64,000 nucleotides of DNA from Mesorhizobium loti (GTDB lineage Bacteria; Pseudomonadota; Alphaproteobacteria; Rhizobiales; Rhizobiaceae). The notes below the pieces were generated by a model. The model ran no database searches, was not told the DNA's origin, and saw only the letters and a program-made list of their open reading frames with translations. This document shows positions 18,301-27,019 of this stretch, in pieces. The DNA lies in NCBI GenBank assembly GCA_002356515.1, contig AP017605.1:1488001-1552000 (forward strand). Direction: 5' to 3'. Numbering within the stretch: the stretch's first letter is position 1; each line of letters begins with the position of its first letter. The position numbers and the translations under genes are program-made.

Positions 18301-18885
18301 GCGCTGTATGGAAAGAACGACTATGATGGTGCCATAGCCCAGTTTGGCAAGGCGATTTCATTCTTTCCCGCATTCCACGACGCCTATCTCGCCCGTGCCA
18401 CGGCCTGGGAGGCCAAGGGCGATTACGCTCATGCGGTCGCCGATTACAGCCAGGCGATCGCGCTCAATCCGGATCTTGCCGAGACCTACTACGACCGCGG
18501 CCAGAACCGCGGCTTCCAGGGGGACGACAATGGGGCTCTCGCGGACTACGAGAGGGCCATCAGTCTCAATCCCACCGATGCGAAGGTCTACGCCAATCGG
18601 GGTCTCATATGGATGGGCAGACATGAGGACGTCGCGGCGTTGCGCGATTTCGAAAAGGCACTCAGCCTCGATCGCAAGAATCCCTTTGCCTATTTGGGCC
18701 GAGGCATGATCAGGACCAGCAGGGCGGACTATGACGGCGCCATCGCCGATTTGAGCCAGGCGATAAAGCTCGAACCGGATTTCGCCACCGCCTACAACGC
18801 GCGAAGCAAGGCATGGGAAGCCACGGGCAACCACAAGCGCGCCGAGGCTGACCGCAAGAAAGCGCTGAGCCTCGGGGCGAAATAG
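15328..18885 (+). CDS. Exported protein with about 27 tetratricopeptide repeats
   Basis: This is an 1185-residue protein with an N-terminal signal or anchor segment (about residues 25-45, ending near SALAAEKDY), so the repeats lie in the periplasm. By eye it holds about 27 TPRs of the form AYxxRGxAWxxKGDxxxAIADYxxAIxLDPxx. They fall in three blocks separated by Pro/Ala-rich linkers near residues 355-385, 470-490 and 555-595. A GGGGAGG ribosome site supports the start. TPR arrays are protein-interaction scaffolds; the partner is unknown. Some repeats end DCRRAxELDPKxAGxC, placing regularly spaced cysteines on the array, which is unusual. Confidence 0.85.
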   Translation: MASWNGARLPAAAIRLPVPRKVSPSWLLAGLAVILAFNVSALAAEKDYATCIGKDIEPDKRIAACTPIAEDTREMTRIRVMAYFYRGVGWDDRQDQDRAIADYSEAIALDPKQASPYFNRGADWYDKGDNDRAIADFNVAISLEPSSSDAYSSRGAAFLRKGKTDAAILDFQQAIEADPGNGKAHAGLGIAWDRKNDLVRAVAEYDEAIRIDPQDAIAHINRGIARAATGEFDPAIADYDVALGLDPNNADAYAGRGAAWLGKNDWIRAISDTSKAIELDAAGIDGYYYRAVAWASKGNGDRAIADFDRAIALDANYARAYFGRSLVRTRSGDATGAAADCRKAVELDPKKAGGCDTGPVGAKAPAVPQTPKPAASPVYEPLQLYPKEDHSELVAWNLKRGLEQQVQGDVAGAIDSFSFAIQLDPYNAEAFYDRALAEASQGNYATAATDCRRAIELDPKRAGSCSEHAPGQTAPSVAAGKNPAAAKILLERAEARLAKYGVDGALLDLDKAISLDPESAEAYFSRAGARTLKGDTVGAAADCRRAAELDPKWAGGCSEQVAGNHGKPPSLPDTQQPAPPAIVPDLTATQDTLAARTLEATDPQALEAILGGDAFLDMGKYDQAIGAYNHAIALDPNNRFAYFGRGKAWAAKRAYQQAIADYGKVIERAPNFAPAHFRRGLAKITLGDIDGALADCDRAAALDPKARDAFYCKGMAQHAKGDAASAIAAYSVAIGIDPKDDASYYGRGMAWADGKDYSKAIDDFDRAIKLSPSNPDYMVARKATVAALAEGGAAQDAVGSDPKNLKAFVDRGNAFYDKGKFDRAIAEYSKAITLDPRKASAYVGRGLSLVEKGMYDAAIADFGEVIRRYPGYSDAYIGRAVAWTNKNELDRAIADYSRVIELNPQYAPAYFARGTVWFTKGDYDPAVADMDQALKLNPKMALARKGRKLAMIARDEANASKMSGQAAGRASEQATQPSWTSLAAQTFNKGRALYGKNDYDGAIAQFGKAISFFPAFHDAYLARATAWEAKGDYAHAVADYSQAIALNPDLAETYYDRGQNRGFQGDDNGALADYERAISLNPTDAKVYANRGLIWMGRHEDVAALRDFEKALSLDRKNPFAYLGRGMIRTSRADYDGAIADLSQAIKLEPDFATAYNARSKAWEATGNHKRAEADRKKALSLGAK

Positions 18886-19014
18886 AGACAGGATTCGGGA
18901 GCGCTGCCAGATGACGTGTTGGAGAGCCTTGGGCGATGGGAAGCCTTCACGCCAGGCGAGCCCCTTTGGCTGGCCGGCCATTCCCCCAAGGCTCGAAAGG
19001 CAGACCGGCGCGCC

Positions 19015-20031
19015 CTACCCCAACGTTGAATTGCTGAAATACCTCGCAAAATCAGGACGCTGCGTCAGAACCTTGCCATCAGCGTCGCGCAGAATGCCGG
19101 CGGTGAAGAGATAGTCGCCGATCGCGTCCATCTTGGCCGGATCCATCGTGCCGATGGCGCCGTTTGCCGCGCGCAGATAGTGGCCGTCGATCAGCGCCTT
19201 CAGCGAGGCCTCGATCAACGCCGGATTGGTCAAGGCATCCTTGTTGGCGGCGATCAGCAGCGCGGCGGCTTCCCCGGGATGATCGACGCAGAACTGATAG
19301 CCGCGCCGTGTTGCCTGGATAAAGGCTGAAGCCAATGCCGGGTTTGCCTGCAGATAGGCTTCGCTCGACGAGATCAGCGTCGTGTGCTCGTCGGGCACGC
19401 CGTAATCGGCATAAATAAAGCTGCGCTGCTTGACGCCTTTGAGTTCGGCTTCGACGCCCTCCCAGGTCGAGACCTCGAGCGTAAAGTCGACCGAACCATT
19501 GGCCAGCGCTTCATAGGCGGAGGTGCCGAGCGTCACCGTCTCGAATTTGCCCTTGCCGCCATCATGGCGGATGATGGTCGAGATCAGCGCGTTTTCCCAG
19601 GCGCTGCCGAAACCGCCATAGGTCAGGCCGTCAAGGTCCTTCGGGCTTTTGATCTCGCTGCGCGCCGCATTGAAAACCACGCGGCCGGTTTCGGACTGCA
19701 CCACGGCATAGGCGGCCTTCAAATCGGCGCCGGCGGTCTTCTGGGTGAACAGGCTGATCGTGCCGTTGATGCCGAAATCGGCGACGCGGTTGGCGACCAG
19801 CGTGCCGGCGCCGGTGTCGCTGTAGGGCAGGATGTCGACCTCGAGGCCGGCCTCGCGGTAAAAACCCTTGTCGCGGGCGACGAACAGCCCGATGTGGTTG
19901 GTGTTGACCGTCCAGTCCAGCGCGACGGTGACTTTTTGTGTTGCCGCGAAGGAGCGGTTCGATCCGGCGATCAGTGGAAATCCGCTGGCGAGGGTGAGCA
20001 GCAAGGCCTGCCGACGCGTCAGGTCAGTCAT
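19015..20031 (-). CDS. thiY: Thiamine-precursor ABC transporter substrate-binding protein (ThiY/NMT1-like)
   Basis: This 338-residue periplasmic binding protein of the NMT1/THI5-like family begins with a twin-arginine-like MTDLTRRQALLL signal. The mature domain opens KVTVALDWTVNTNHIGLFVARDKGFY, the classic THI5-family entry, and a GFGSAWEN motif follows. It captures the pyrimidine precursor (HMP or formylaminopyrimidine). The ATG at 20031 is preferred over 20037 because AAGGA then sits seven bases away. The gene overlaps the ATPase gene by eight bases and is the last gene of the riboswitch-controlled operon. Confidence 0.88.
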   Translation of the reverse strand: MTDLTRRQALLLTLASGFPLIAGSNRSFAATQKVTVALDWTVNTNHIGLFVARDKGFYREAGLEVDILPYSDTGAGTLVANRVADFGINGTISLFTQKTAGADLKAAYAVVQSETGRVVFNAARSEIKSPKDLDGLTYGGFGSAWENALISTIIRHDGGKGKFETVTLGTSAYEALANGSVDFTLEVSTWEGVEAELKGVKQRSFIYADYGVPDEHTTLISSSEAYLQANPALASAFIQATRRGYQFCVDHPGEAAALLIAANKDALTNPALIEASLKALIDGHYLRAANGAIGTMDPAKMDAIGDYLFTAGILRDADGKVLTQRPDFARYFSNSTLG

Positions 20032-20791
20032 GGTCATGTCCTTTGGATGGTTGCGGGTTGAGCAAAATGTCGAGGATCTCGGCCTCGAGTGCGCTGGCTT
20101 GTTGCGCGGCGGCGCCGGTCGGATCGCGCGGGCGCGGCAACGGCACTCTGATTTCACGCAACACACGGGCCGGACGCGCCGACAGCACGTAGATACGGTC
20201 GGACAGGAACACGGCCTCGCGCACATCGTGGGTGATCAGCAGCGCCGTCCAGCGATGGTACCGCCACATCTGCTCGAGCCAGCGCTGCATGGCCGCGCGG
20301 GTCAGCGCGTCGAGCGCGCCGAACGGCTCGTCGAGCAAAAGCATGTCGCGCTCCTGCACCACCGTGCGCAAAAGCGCCGCGCGCTGGCGCATGCCGCCCG
20401 AAAGCTGTGCCGGAAAATGCCGCTCGAAACCAGCAAGCCCGAACTCGGCAAACAGCGGGGCGACGCGCGCCCGCGCCGCCTTCCGCCTGATGCCTTGCAC
20501 TTCGAGCCCAAGCGTCGCGTTGTCGAGGATGCGCCGCCACGGCATCAGCGCGTCGCGCTGCGGCATGAAGGCAAAATGCCTGCCATGATCGTCGAGCGAC
20601 GCGCCGTCGAACAACATCTCGCCCTCGCCATGCTCGGCACCCGTCAGGAGCTGGAACAGCGTCGACTTGCCGGCGCCTGAAGGCCCAAGGATCGAGACGA
20701 ATTCGCCGGCACCGACGCTGAGCGAAATGTCGGCGAGCACGTCGAGCCCGCCAAACGCTTTGCGTACACACCGCAATTCGAGCCGGCTCAT
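20024..20791 (-). CDS. thiZ: Thiamine-precursor ABC transporter ATPase
   Basis: This 255-residue ATPase is of the SsuB/TauB/ThiZ class. Walker A GPSGAGKS is at residues 36-43, LSGGM at 130-134 and LLLDEPFGALD at 151-161. It drives import with the permease encoded just upstream, which it overlaps by four bases. Assignment to thiamine-precursor uptake comes from the riboswitch, YkoF and NMT1-like neighbours. Confidence 0.9.
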   Translation of the reverse strand: MSRLELRCVRKAFGGLDVLADISLSVGAGEFVSILGPSGAGKSTLFQLLTGAEHGEGEMLFDGASLDDHGRHFAFMPQRDALMPWRRILDNATLGLEVQGIRRKAARARVAPLFAEFGLAGFERHFPAQLSGGMRQRAALLRTVVQERDMLLLDEPFGALDALTRAAMQRWLEQMWRYHRWTALLITHDVREAVFLSDRIYVLSARPARVLREIRVPLPRPRDPTGAAAQQASALEAEILDILLNPQPSKGHDHD

Positions 20792-21636
20792 CCCTGCGCC
20801 CCCTTCCCTGCCGGCTGCCGGCCGGCCCGTTCCCAGGGCATGGCGAGGCGCTGCAGCAACGCCGTCAGCCCGAACAGGATCAGCGTCAGCGCGGCACTGA
20901 CGCCGACAGCGGCGAGCACCAGATCGGGGCGGAAATTGTTCTTGGCGTTGAGCATGTAGATGCCCAGCCCCTTCGCCGCGCCGGCATATTCGGCGAAGAT
21001 GGCGCCGACCACGGCATAGGTGATGGAGATCCGCAGGCCGGCGAAGAAATAGGGCAGCGCCGAAGGCAGCCGCGCCAGCACGAAGACACGCCAGCGCCCT
21101 GCCCCCATGGCGCGCAGCATCTGGCCGATCTCGATCTCGGTCGCCTCATAGCCCTGCACCAGGGCCACCAGCATCGGGAAGAAGGTGACCAGCGCCACCA
21201 GCATGATCTTCGGCCCCAGCCCGAAGCCGAACCACAGCACCACCAGCGGCGCGATCGCCACCAGCGGCAAGGTCTGGCTGACGATGAAGACGGGAAACAG
21301 CGCACGCCGCAGCGGCTGGAAGAAGTCGACCAGCATCGACAGCGCGAAGGCGGCGCCGAGCGAGCAGGCAAAGCCGATCAGCGTGGCGCGGATGGTGGGA
21401 ATGGCGTTGTCGATCAGCGCCTCGCGATTGAGCATCGCCTGCTCGAAGACACGTGAGGGCGCCGGCAAAATCGTCGGCTTGATACCGGAATAGGTGGCGT
21501 AGAGCTCCCACCCCACAAGCAGCAACCCGACCGAGATGACGGCTGGTACGGCCTTGGCAAGGGAACCCGCGAGCGGGCGCGACACGACTGATGATGAGAC
21601 CACGGGCATAACCTTTGACGGCGCGCGGAAGCGCAC
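20788..21636 (-). CDS. thiX: Thiamine-precursor ABC transporter permease
   Basis: This 282-residue permease is of the SsuC/ThiX class, with about six membrane segments and the EAA-like loop (QMLRAMGAGRWRVFVLARLPSA) near residue 170. It sits six bases after the ykoF gene and overlaps the ATPase start. An alternative start at the MPVVSSS methionine would shorten it by nine residues. Confidence 0.88.
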   Translation of the reverse strand: MRFRAPSKVMPVVSSSVVSRPLAGSLAKAVPAVISVGLLLVGWELYATYSGIKPTILPAPSRVFEQAMLNREALIDNAIPTIRATLIGFACSLGAAFALSMLVDFFQPLRRALFPVFIVSQTLPLVAIAPLVVLWFGFGLGPKIMLVALVTFFPMLVALVQGYEATEIEIGQMLRAMGAGRWRVFVLARLPSALPYFFAGLRISITYAVVGAIFAEYAGAAKGLGIYMLNAKNNFRPDLVLAAVGVSAALTLILFGLTALLQRLAMPWERAGRQPAGKGAQG

Positions 21637-21642
21637 CTGGTT

Positions 21643-22251
21643 TTAGACAGCCGACGGGCTGTTGGCCGAAACCGTGACGTCGAGGGTTACGTGGCCGGCG
21701 CCCGGCCCGAAGCGGCAGAAAGCCTCGTTCAGCGCAGAAAAGACCGCACCGGTATCGCCGCGCAACTTGGTGCAGAAGTTCTTGGAGCGATCGTAGACGC
21801 CGGACTGCTTCAGGAAATCGATGCAGCCATAGATCTCGTCCATATGGTCGCCGGTGCCCATCACATAGAGCGAGAATTGCGCCGCCGCCGGCTGGCCGGT
21901 GGCGGCAGCATTGCGCACCGCGCTGATGGCGGCTTCCTTGCGCGGGCCGAGCGGCCCGACAGGTCCGCCAAACGCATCGGAGCGGCAGATCGGATCGTCC
22001 GGCTCGCCCGGGCAGCCGCGCGAAATGGCGGCCGACAGCACGCAATGCTTGCCGCTCCGCGCCGCCGCCACGAACAGGTCGCGCAGCGCCGGGAACAACA
22101 CTTCGGGCGGCCCCACCAGCAAGGTCGAGATGTCGTCGGTCTCTATCCTGAGCCTGTCCCGGTAGGGATCGAGCGCGCCGAGCGCGCCCAGGATGACGCC
22201 GACGAAATCGTCAGCCATGGGGTATAAGGAAATCTGTGCGCCTGAAAACAT
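21643..22251 (-). CDS. ykoF: YkoF-like thiamine/HMP-binding protein
   Basis: This 202-residue protein has two tandem ferredoxin-like YkoF domains, the first starting FSGAQISLYPMADDF and the second PAAAQFSLYVMGTGDHMDEIYG. YkoF binds thiamine or its pyrimidine precursor in the cytoplasm and is always found with ThiXYZ-type importers. The start at 22251 follows immediately after the TPP riboswitch; the upstream reading frame through the riboswitch is not used. Confidence 0.88.
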   Translation of the reverse strand: MFSGAQISLYPMADDFVGVILGALGALDPYRDRLRIETDDISTLLVGPPEVLFPALRDLFVAAARSGKHCVLSAAISRGCPGEPDDPICRSDAFGGPVGPLGPRKEAAISAVRNAAATGQPAAAQFSLYVMGTGDHMDEIYGCIDFLKQSGVYDRSKNFCTKLRGDTGAVFSALNEAFCRFGPGAGHVTLDVTVSANSPSAV

Positions 22252-22257
22252 AGCCCG

Positions 22258-22347
22258 CCTCGCTCCGCTGGTATTACCCAGATCAGCTTCTAGGGTCTGT
22301 GGGCTTGCCGCCCCCGTCTCAGCCCCGACCGTACGGAGCACCCCTGT
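22258..22347 (-). ncRNA. TPP riboswitch (THI element)
   Basis: Read on the minus strand, the stretch shows the hallmark blocks in order: GGGGTGC, the GGGCTGAGA core, then CTGATCTGGGTAATACCAGC with a closing GGAG. The aptamer ends about seven bases before the ykoF start codon, and the GGAG of its 3' strand is the probable ribosome site. Thiamine pyrophosphate binding would therefore block translation of the importer operon. Confidence 0.95.
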
Positions 22348-22416
22348 GGATGGGCGCGTTAAAGCACCATTCGAACCGAAGGGGAAGCCGTTTTTTTCAA
22401 CGCACTGCGCCAACTC

Positions 22417-23481
22417 TCACGCTTGCCCGTCTTCCACCTTGCCGAAAAGCCGGATTTCAGGGGGCGACTTTCTGACTGGAGCGCGCGCGAACGTGGCGTG
22501 CAGTTTCACGAGCCGTTTGAGCAGGCGGCTATAGGTGAGATACCGGACCCTGCCGTCGGCAAGATCGAACTCCACGCTCCCCCATCGTCTGACTGGCACA
22601 TGTCCGGTCGGCGGACCGAGCCGCCTGATCTGGAACCCCAGCCTGACCTTGTGCCCGGCGACATCCAGATAGATGCCTGGAACAGTGCCCAGCACATGCC
22701 ACATCAGGGCAACATGCTCGATCGACATCTCAGGCGATATCATCGTGTGGGCCGCCTTCAGCCGCGCCCAGACGAAATCACCGGCCGGCTGCCGCATTCC
22801 CGAAAGGCTGCCTTTACAGTAGGCGGGAGCCACCTCACTCACCAGCGCGCGCATCGCCCTCGCCACGCTGTCGGTCAGGGTCTGCAGCGACACCCAGTCT
22901 GCTTCGGAAAACGACACCTGCCCGAGAATGTCGCCATCATCGAAATCGGCGGACATCTTGTGCAGCGTCACACCGCCATGAACGGCGTGCTGGCCGTCCA
23001 CAGCCAGGCGGTGGAGAGGATGCGGACCCCGGTAGTTGGGCAACAGTGCCGGGTGAAGATTGAGGCCGCCCTTGGCAAAGGTGCCGAGCAAATCCTGTGG
23101 TATCAGTGCTGGAAACGCGAAGCAGATCAACACATCGGCCTTGGTCTCCGACAACTGGCTGGCGAGTGTGCCCCAATCATAGGGCCGGCCAAATTCGATC
23201 AGCCTTGCCGGCGTGTTGCCGATATAGCGTTTGAGCAGCAATCTTCGTCTCAGCCCTCGGCGAAAATTGCTGACGCTGAAATGTTTTTGGCGTTGGCGGA
23301 TTCCCGGCACCACAATCGCGTCAATCAGATGGCCTGCTTCAAGCCATCCTGACAACAGCGGCCCGGTGTAAGGGGTTATGTCGAGCACGAACACCGCGGA
23401 AAGCCGGCCCGACCTGGTCTGCGGGCTCAAAAGCACCGGCCGTTCAAGGCGCAAACCATGCCGACCCCCGTCGAGGGACAT
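22417..23481 (-). CDS. Formyltransferase-family protein
   Basis: This 354-residue protein contains a formyl-transferase (Fmt/PurN-type) Rossmann core. The NLHPALLPNYRG motif (near residue 140, with the catalytic His) and HKMSADFDDGDILGQ (substrate Asp region) are both present. About 120 extra C-terminal residues are not typical of Fmt. It lies 61 bases downstream of a 31-residue lasso-type precursor peptide on the same strand, so it may be co-transcribed with it. It uses 10-formyl-tetrahydrofolate by family knowledge; the acceptor (amino sugar, peptide N-terminus or other) cannot be told. Confidence 0.8.
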   Translation of the reverse strand: MSLDGGRHGLRLERPVLLSPQTRSGRLSAVFVLDITPYTGPLLSGWLEAGHLIDAIVVPGIRQRQKHFSVSNFRRGLRRRLLLKRYIGNTPARLIEFGRPYDWGTLASQLSETKADVLICFAFPALIPQDLLGTFAKGGLNLHPALLPNYRGPHPLHRLAVDGQHAVHGGVTLHKMSADFDDGDILGQVSFSEADWVSLQTLTDSVARAMRALVSEVAPAYCKGSLSGMRQPAGDFVWARLKAAHTMISPEMSIEHVALMWHVLGTVPGIYLDVAGHKVRLGFQIRRLGPPTGHVPVRRWGSVEFDLADGRVRYLTYSRLLKRLVKLHATFARAPVRKSPPEIRLFGKVEDGQA

Positions 23482-23542
23482 TCGAACGGCAAGCCAGCCT
23501 CATCAGGCAGGCCTGGCCGGGTTTGCAAAATAAGTCCGTCGG

Positions 23543-23638
23543 TCAGGGAGCCTTGACAATCGAAGACGGCACCGTGGCGGTGACGTCGGAAAGCCGCCCG
23601 CCTCTCACCAGAAGTGGCTTCTCATAGATTTTCTTCAT
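23543..23638 (-). CDS. Putative lasso-type RiPP precursor peptide, 31 residues
   Basis: This tiny gene starts MKKIYEKPLLVRGGRLSDVT. This is the YxxPxL...G/R..L..VT leader pattern recognised by lasso-peptide B1 proteins, and small proteins with it are common in Mesorhizobium. The residual core would be about ten residues (ATVPSSIVKAP). AGGAG precedes the ATG by seven bases. No cyclase or protease gene is in the window, so it is an orphan precursor or a regulatory peptide. The longer upstream frame lacks this leader logic. Confidence 0.65.
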   Translation of the reverse strand: MKKIYEKPLLVRGGRLSDVTATVPSSIVKAP

Positions 23639-23686
23639 GCGTATCTCCTGAAGCAAATCAGCATACGCAGTTGGCCAGCAACGCCA

Positions 23687-23722
23687 CCAACTGTCAATCG
23701 CCAAGCGGCGACTGACAGTTGG
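23687..23722. promoter_or_regulatory. Long hairpin upstream of the precursor peptide
   Basis: A perfect 10-bp inverted repeat CCAACTGTCA/TGACAGTTGG encloses a second 5-bp stem TCGCC/GGCGA, making an almost fully paired 36-base hairpin. It lies 49 bases before the peptide start and after msrA. There is no U-run, so an operator or leader structure is as likely as a terminator. Confidence 0.5.
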
Positions 23723-23779
23723 CATTCACGCGGTCACAGGAGTTATGCCGCCTTGCTTCTGGAAAGCGATCCGCAAACC

Positions 23780-24298
23780 TTACGAGACGGCCTTCTCGCG
23801 CACCGGCAGCTTCCAGCCCGGCCTGACGAAATGGCAGGTATAGCCGTTGGGATATTTCTCCAGATAATCCTGGTGCTCTGGTTCGGCCTCCCAGAAGGCA
23901 CCCGCCGGCGCGACTTCCGTGACGACCTTGCCGGGCCACAGGCCGGAAGCATCGACATCGGCGATGGTGTCTTCGGCGACGCGCTTTTGCTCGTCGCTCG
24001 TATAGTAGATCGCCGACCGGTAGCTCATCCCAACGTCGTTGCCCTGACGGTTGCGCGTCGTCGGATCGTGGATTTGGAAAAAGCGCTCCAGCAGCGTGCG
24101 ATAGCTGATCACGGCCGGATCGAAATTGATCTCGATGGCTTCGGCATGGGTGCCGTGGTTGCGATAGGTGGCGTTGGGTACATCGCCGCCGCTATAGCCG
24201 ACACGGGTGGAGATGACACCGGGGTAGCGCCGTATCAGATCCTGCATGCCCCAGAAACAACCACCGGCAAGCACTGCGCGTTCGATCGAAGTCGCCAT
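23780..24298 (-). CDS. msrA: Peptide-methionine (S)-S-oxide reductase MsrA
   Basis: This 172-residue MsrA has the catalytic GGCFWG motif (Cys14), followed by [23 protein letters not shown] and [27 protein letters not shown]. It reduces methionine-S-sulfoxide in oxidised proteins using thioredoxin. The start at 24298 has a GAGGAG ribosome site. The C-terminal recycling cysteines found in some members are not present. Confidence 0.95.
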   Translation of the reverse strand: MATSIERAVLAGGCFWGMQDLIRRYPGVISTRVGYSGGDVPNATYRNHGTHAEAIEINFDPAVISYRTLLERFFQIHDPTTRNRQGNDVGMSYRSAIYYTSDEQKRVAEDTIADVDASGLWPGKVVTEVAPAGAFWEAEPEHQDYLEKYPNGYTCHFVRPGWKLPVREKAVS

Positions 24299-24473
24299 GT
24301 CACGTCTCCTCAAAAGGCAATTCCATTTGTGTAGCGGTTTCCCGTCCGGAATTGCGCAGACAAAATTGGATTTCCCAATAAATGGGCATTGTCGCCTGCT
24401 TCGTCCAGTCGCATGGAGACGAACGCGGCCATGCGCGAACGATATTACGACGCGGCCAAGGGATCGAACCGCT

Positions 24474-26060
24474 TCAGTTGCGCGGATGCCGGGTCCGGCT
24501 GTCGGCGTCAAGCGGCAGATACCGCGTGCCGGGCGGAATGGCGGCAAAGCTGATTGGCACGGGCGGCGCCGTGCGCGACCAGTTGAAAAGAACGGTCTTG
24601 ACCGGGAGGTTGACCAGCCATGCCCGCAGTTGCGGCGGCACGCCACGACCCGGCCAAACCATCAGCATGCCGTGGTCGCGCAACCGCTGCCTGGTGATCC
24701 AGGGCGCGAACCGGGTATCGAGGTCGGTGAAGATCGACGGCTTGTCATAGGCATTGAGGCCCGCGAGCATGGCCAATTGGGTATCGCCGCCGACAATGTC
24801 GAGCCGGCCAGGCGCGGCCGCATGCCAGACCGCCTCGGCCTCGTCCGAGATCGGCTGCGCCGGCCAGCAGACGGCGTCCAGGCGCCCCCGCACATTGCAG
24901 CCCGTCCAGCGGAGGGTCGCATAGGCGCCCGACATGGTAACGATGCAAAGGAAGGCACAGATAGCCAGCCTTCGCATCTCGATGGCGCCGAGCCGGTGGC
25001 CGAGAAAGGCAAGCACCGTGACACTAACAAGATTGTACATCGGCGCCCCCCAGGACTCGCCGGTGCCGGTGAACAACGAGGCCACCATGATCAGGGTCGC
25101 CGGCCCAAGCCCCATCCACACGAGATAGACCAGAATGCCGCGTTCGACGGGAGCTTCGGGAGCGGGCGAGCGCCGCAGCAGCCTCGATATCGCCAGCACC
25201 AGGAGAAAGCCGGAGAGCCCGGCCAGCTGGACGCCGATATAGTAGAGGCGCGCGCGGTGTTCGGTTACCCACGCGTCACGGTCGGCAAAATAGGTCAATG
25301 GCAAGAAGTCGATGCGGTAGAGCGCGATGGCCAACGGCGCAGCCACCGCTAGAAAAACGGCAAAGCCGAGCCACGGCCAAGGCGTCGCCAGCCGGCTGCG
25401 CGCGCGCGCGTCGTACAGCAGCCAGAGCGCGCCGAAGGCGAGCAGCAGGCCGGTGGAGAACTTGGCATAGAGCCCGACGCCCGACACCAGTCCGAGTGCC
25501 AGCCACCAGCCAGGCCCGCCACCACGACCGGCGCGCCAAAGCAGCCAGCATATGGCCGCCCAGAACGGCATCTGCGCATAGTCGTGATTGAATTGCGGGG
25601 TCGGCCAGCCGAAGAAATAGACCGACGGCATCAAAAGCACGGCAGCCAGCGCCCGGCTTTGTCCGAGCATGTCTCTGGCCAGCAGATAGACCAGGACGAA
25701 GGTCGACGAAATCGTCAGCTGAGCGAGCAAATATTGCGGCCAGTGGAATGATCCGGTCAGAAGATGGCTGGTTTCGAGCAGCCAGCCGGGAAGCTGCGGG
25801 TGCTTGTAGGTCAAAAGCACCCATTCGCGGCCCCACATGAACCCTTCCACCACATCGCCGGGCGGCGCGGGGTCGATCAGTGCCGGCACCACCGTCCAGC
25901 ACACGATCTGCACCAGGCACAACAGCGCGAGCAAATACCAGGGATGGCGAAGCAGGCTGGGCCATACCGATGACGAGTCGAGACCGGTGGCAGTCAGCCC
26001 CGCCGGCGCCCAACCATCCATGGAGTCGTCTATTCCCACCATGCGGCGCTTAAACCACAT
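24474..26060 (-). CDS. Membrane glycosyltransferase, GT39/ArnT-like
   Basis: This 528-residue multi-spanning protein has roughly ten hydrophobic helices and a first periplasmic loop carrying acidic residues ([13 protein letters not shown]) with a downstream [12 protein letters not shown] motif, typical of the dolichyl-phosphate-mannose/ArnT family. The last 130 residues form a soluble domain. Such enzymes transfer a sugar from a polyprenyl-phosphate carrier onto an envelope glycan or lipid A. It is monocistronic, between msrA and a divergent membrane-protein gene. Confidence 0.8.
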   Translation of the reverse strand: MWFKRRMVGIDDSMDGWAPAGLTATGLDSSSVWPSLLRHPWYLLALLCLVQIVCWTVVPALIDPAPPGDVVEGFMWGREWVLLTYKHPQLPGWLLETSHLLTGSFHWPQYLLAQLTISSTFVLVYLLARDMLGQSRALAAVLLMPSVYFFGWPTPQFNHDYAQMPFWAAICWLLWRAGRGGGPGWWLALGLVSGVGLYAKFSTGLLLAFGALWLLYDARARSRLATPWPWLGFAVFLAVAAPLAIALYRIDFLPLTYFADRDAWVTEHRARLYYIGVQLAGLSGFLLVLAISRLLRRSPAPEAPVERGILVYLVWMGLGPATLIMVASLFTGTGESWGAPMYNLVSVTVLAFLGHRLGAIEMRRLAICAFLCIVTMSGAYATLRWTGCNVRGRLDAVCWPAQPISDEAEAVWHAAAPGRLDIVGGDTQLAMLAGLNAYDKPSIFTDLDTRFAPWITRQRLRDHGMLMVWPGRGVPPQLRAWLVNLPVKTVLFNWSRTAPPVPISFAAIPPGTRYLPLDADSRTRHPRN

Positions 26061-26219
26061 CGTCCGGTTTGCCGAACAGCCCCAACCTCAAAGCTTACGA
26101 AAAAGTATACTTGCAGGCCATTGCAAGACCAAGATTGAGCGGGAGTTTCGGCGCTCCGTTGCCCCTCCCCGGCAGAACAGCCTGCCCATCTGATCCTATC
26201 TGAACATCCCGGATATTCG

Positions 26220-26927
26220 ATGCGTCACCAGCATGCCGTCATCCACCACCGCGCGCTCGACTTCTGGCTGGCGCGTGCGGCCGTCCTCGTCATTATCTGT
26301 TTGCAGCTCCTGGTGATCAACGATCTCTCGTTTGGGCCCCGCTGGCTGGCGCCGGCGCTGGAGGCCGCCCTGCTCGTGCCTCTGTCTGTCGCCACCGCCT
26401 GGACGCAGGTCGCCACCCAGAAGGCGGTCGAGCAGGAGCACTGGTATCTGGTCGGCCGGTTTCGCGTCGTGATCCGCAGGACGGCGCTGGTGATGACCGG
26501 TGTCGTCAGCATCATGAATTGCGGTTCGCTGGTGTTCCTGGTGCGCGCCTTGCTGGCGGGCCATGCCGGGTCCAGCGGCCAGACGCTGCTGATCGACGCG
26601 CTCAACATCTGGGTCACCAATGTCATCGTCTTTGCCTTGTGGTTCTGGAGCACCGACCGCGGCGGACCGCCGACCTGCGGCCTCGTCAAACGCGCCCAAT
26701 CCGATTTCCTGTTCCCGCAAATGACCTTGAACGACCGCGAGATCCGCGACTGGCTGCCAGGCTTCGTCGACTATTTCTTCCTCGCTTTCACCAATGCGAC
26801 GGCGTTTTCGCCGACCGACACCTTGCCGCTTTCCCAGCGCGCCAAGCTTTTGATGATGGCTGAGGCGATGATCTCGCTGCTGACGATCGCACTGGTCGCG
26901 GCCCGCGCCGTCAACATCCTGGCCTAG
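26220..26927 (+). CDS. Uncharacterised multi-spanning membrane protein
   Basis: This is a 235-residue protein with five or six hydrophobic segments and a conserved-looking C-terminus (FSPTDTLPLSQRAKLLMMAEAMISLLTIALVAARAVNIL) that recalls the pore-plus-last-helix region of small ion-channel-like membrane proteins. No domain can be named. It converges with the GNAT gene across a shared terminator. Confidence 0.75.
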   Translation: MRHQHAVIHHRALDFWLARAAVLVIICLQLLVINDLSFGPRWLAPALEAALLVPLSVATAWTQVATQKAVEQEHWYLVGRFRVVIRRTALVMTGVVSIMNCGSLVFLVRALLAGHAGSSGQTLLIDALNIWVTNVIVFALWFWSTDRGGPPTCGLVKRAQSDFLFPQMTLNDREIRDWLPGFVDYFFLAFTNATAFSPTDTLPLSQRAKLLMMAEAMISLLTIALVAARAVNILA

Positions 26928-26940
26928 GTCAGAAACGCAA

Positions 26941-26972
26941 ATAGCCCGCCCCGGCGAACCGGAGCGGGCTAT
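26941..26972. terminator. Bidirectional rho-independent terminator
   Basis: A 14-bp near-perfect stem (ATAGCCCGC...GCGGGCTAT with one mismatch and a CGAA loop) sits between two convergent genes and can serve both. Confidence 0.8.
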
Positions 26973-27019
26973 TGGATGGTCTGCTAGGGTCCCGAAGCTG
27001 GAGCGGGCGGACGATCCCC

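Noticed and set aside
22252..22413. N-terminal extension of the ykoF frame through the upstream region
   Set aside because: The DNA there is a TPP riboswitch; the start after it gives the proper YkoF N-terminus.
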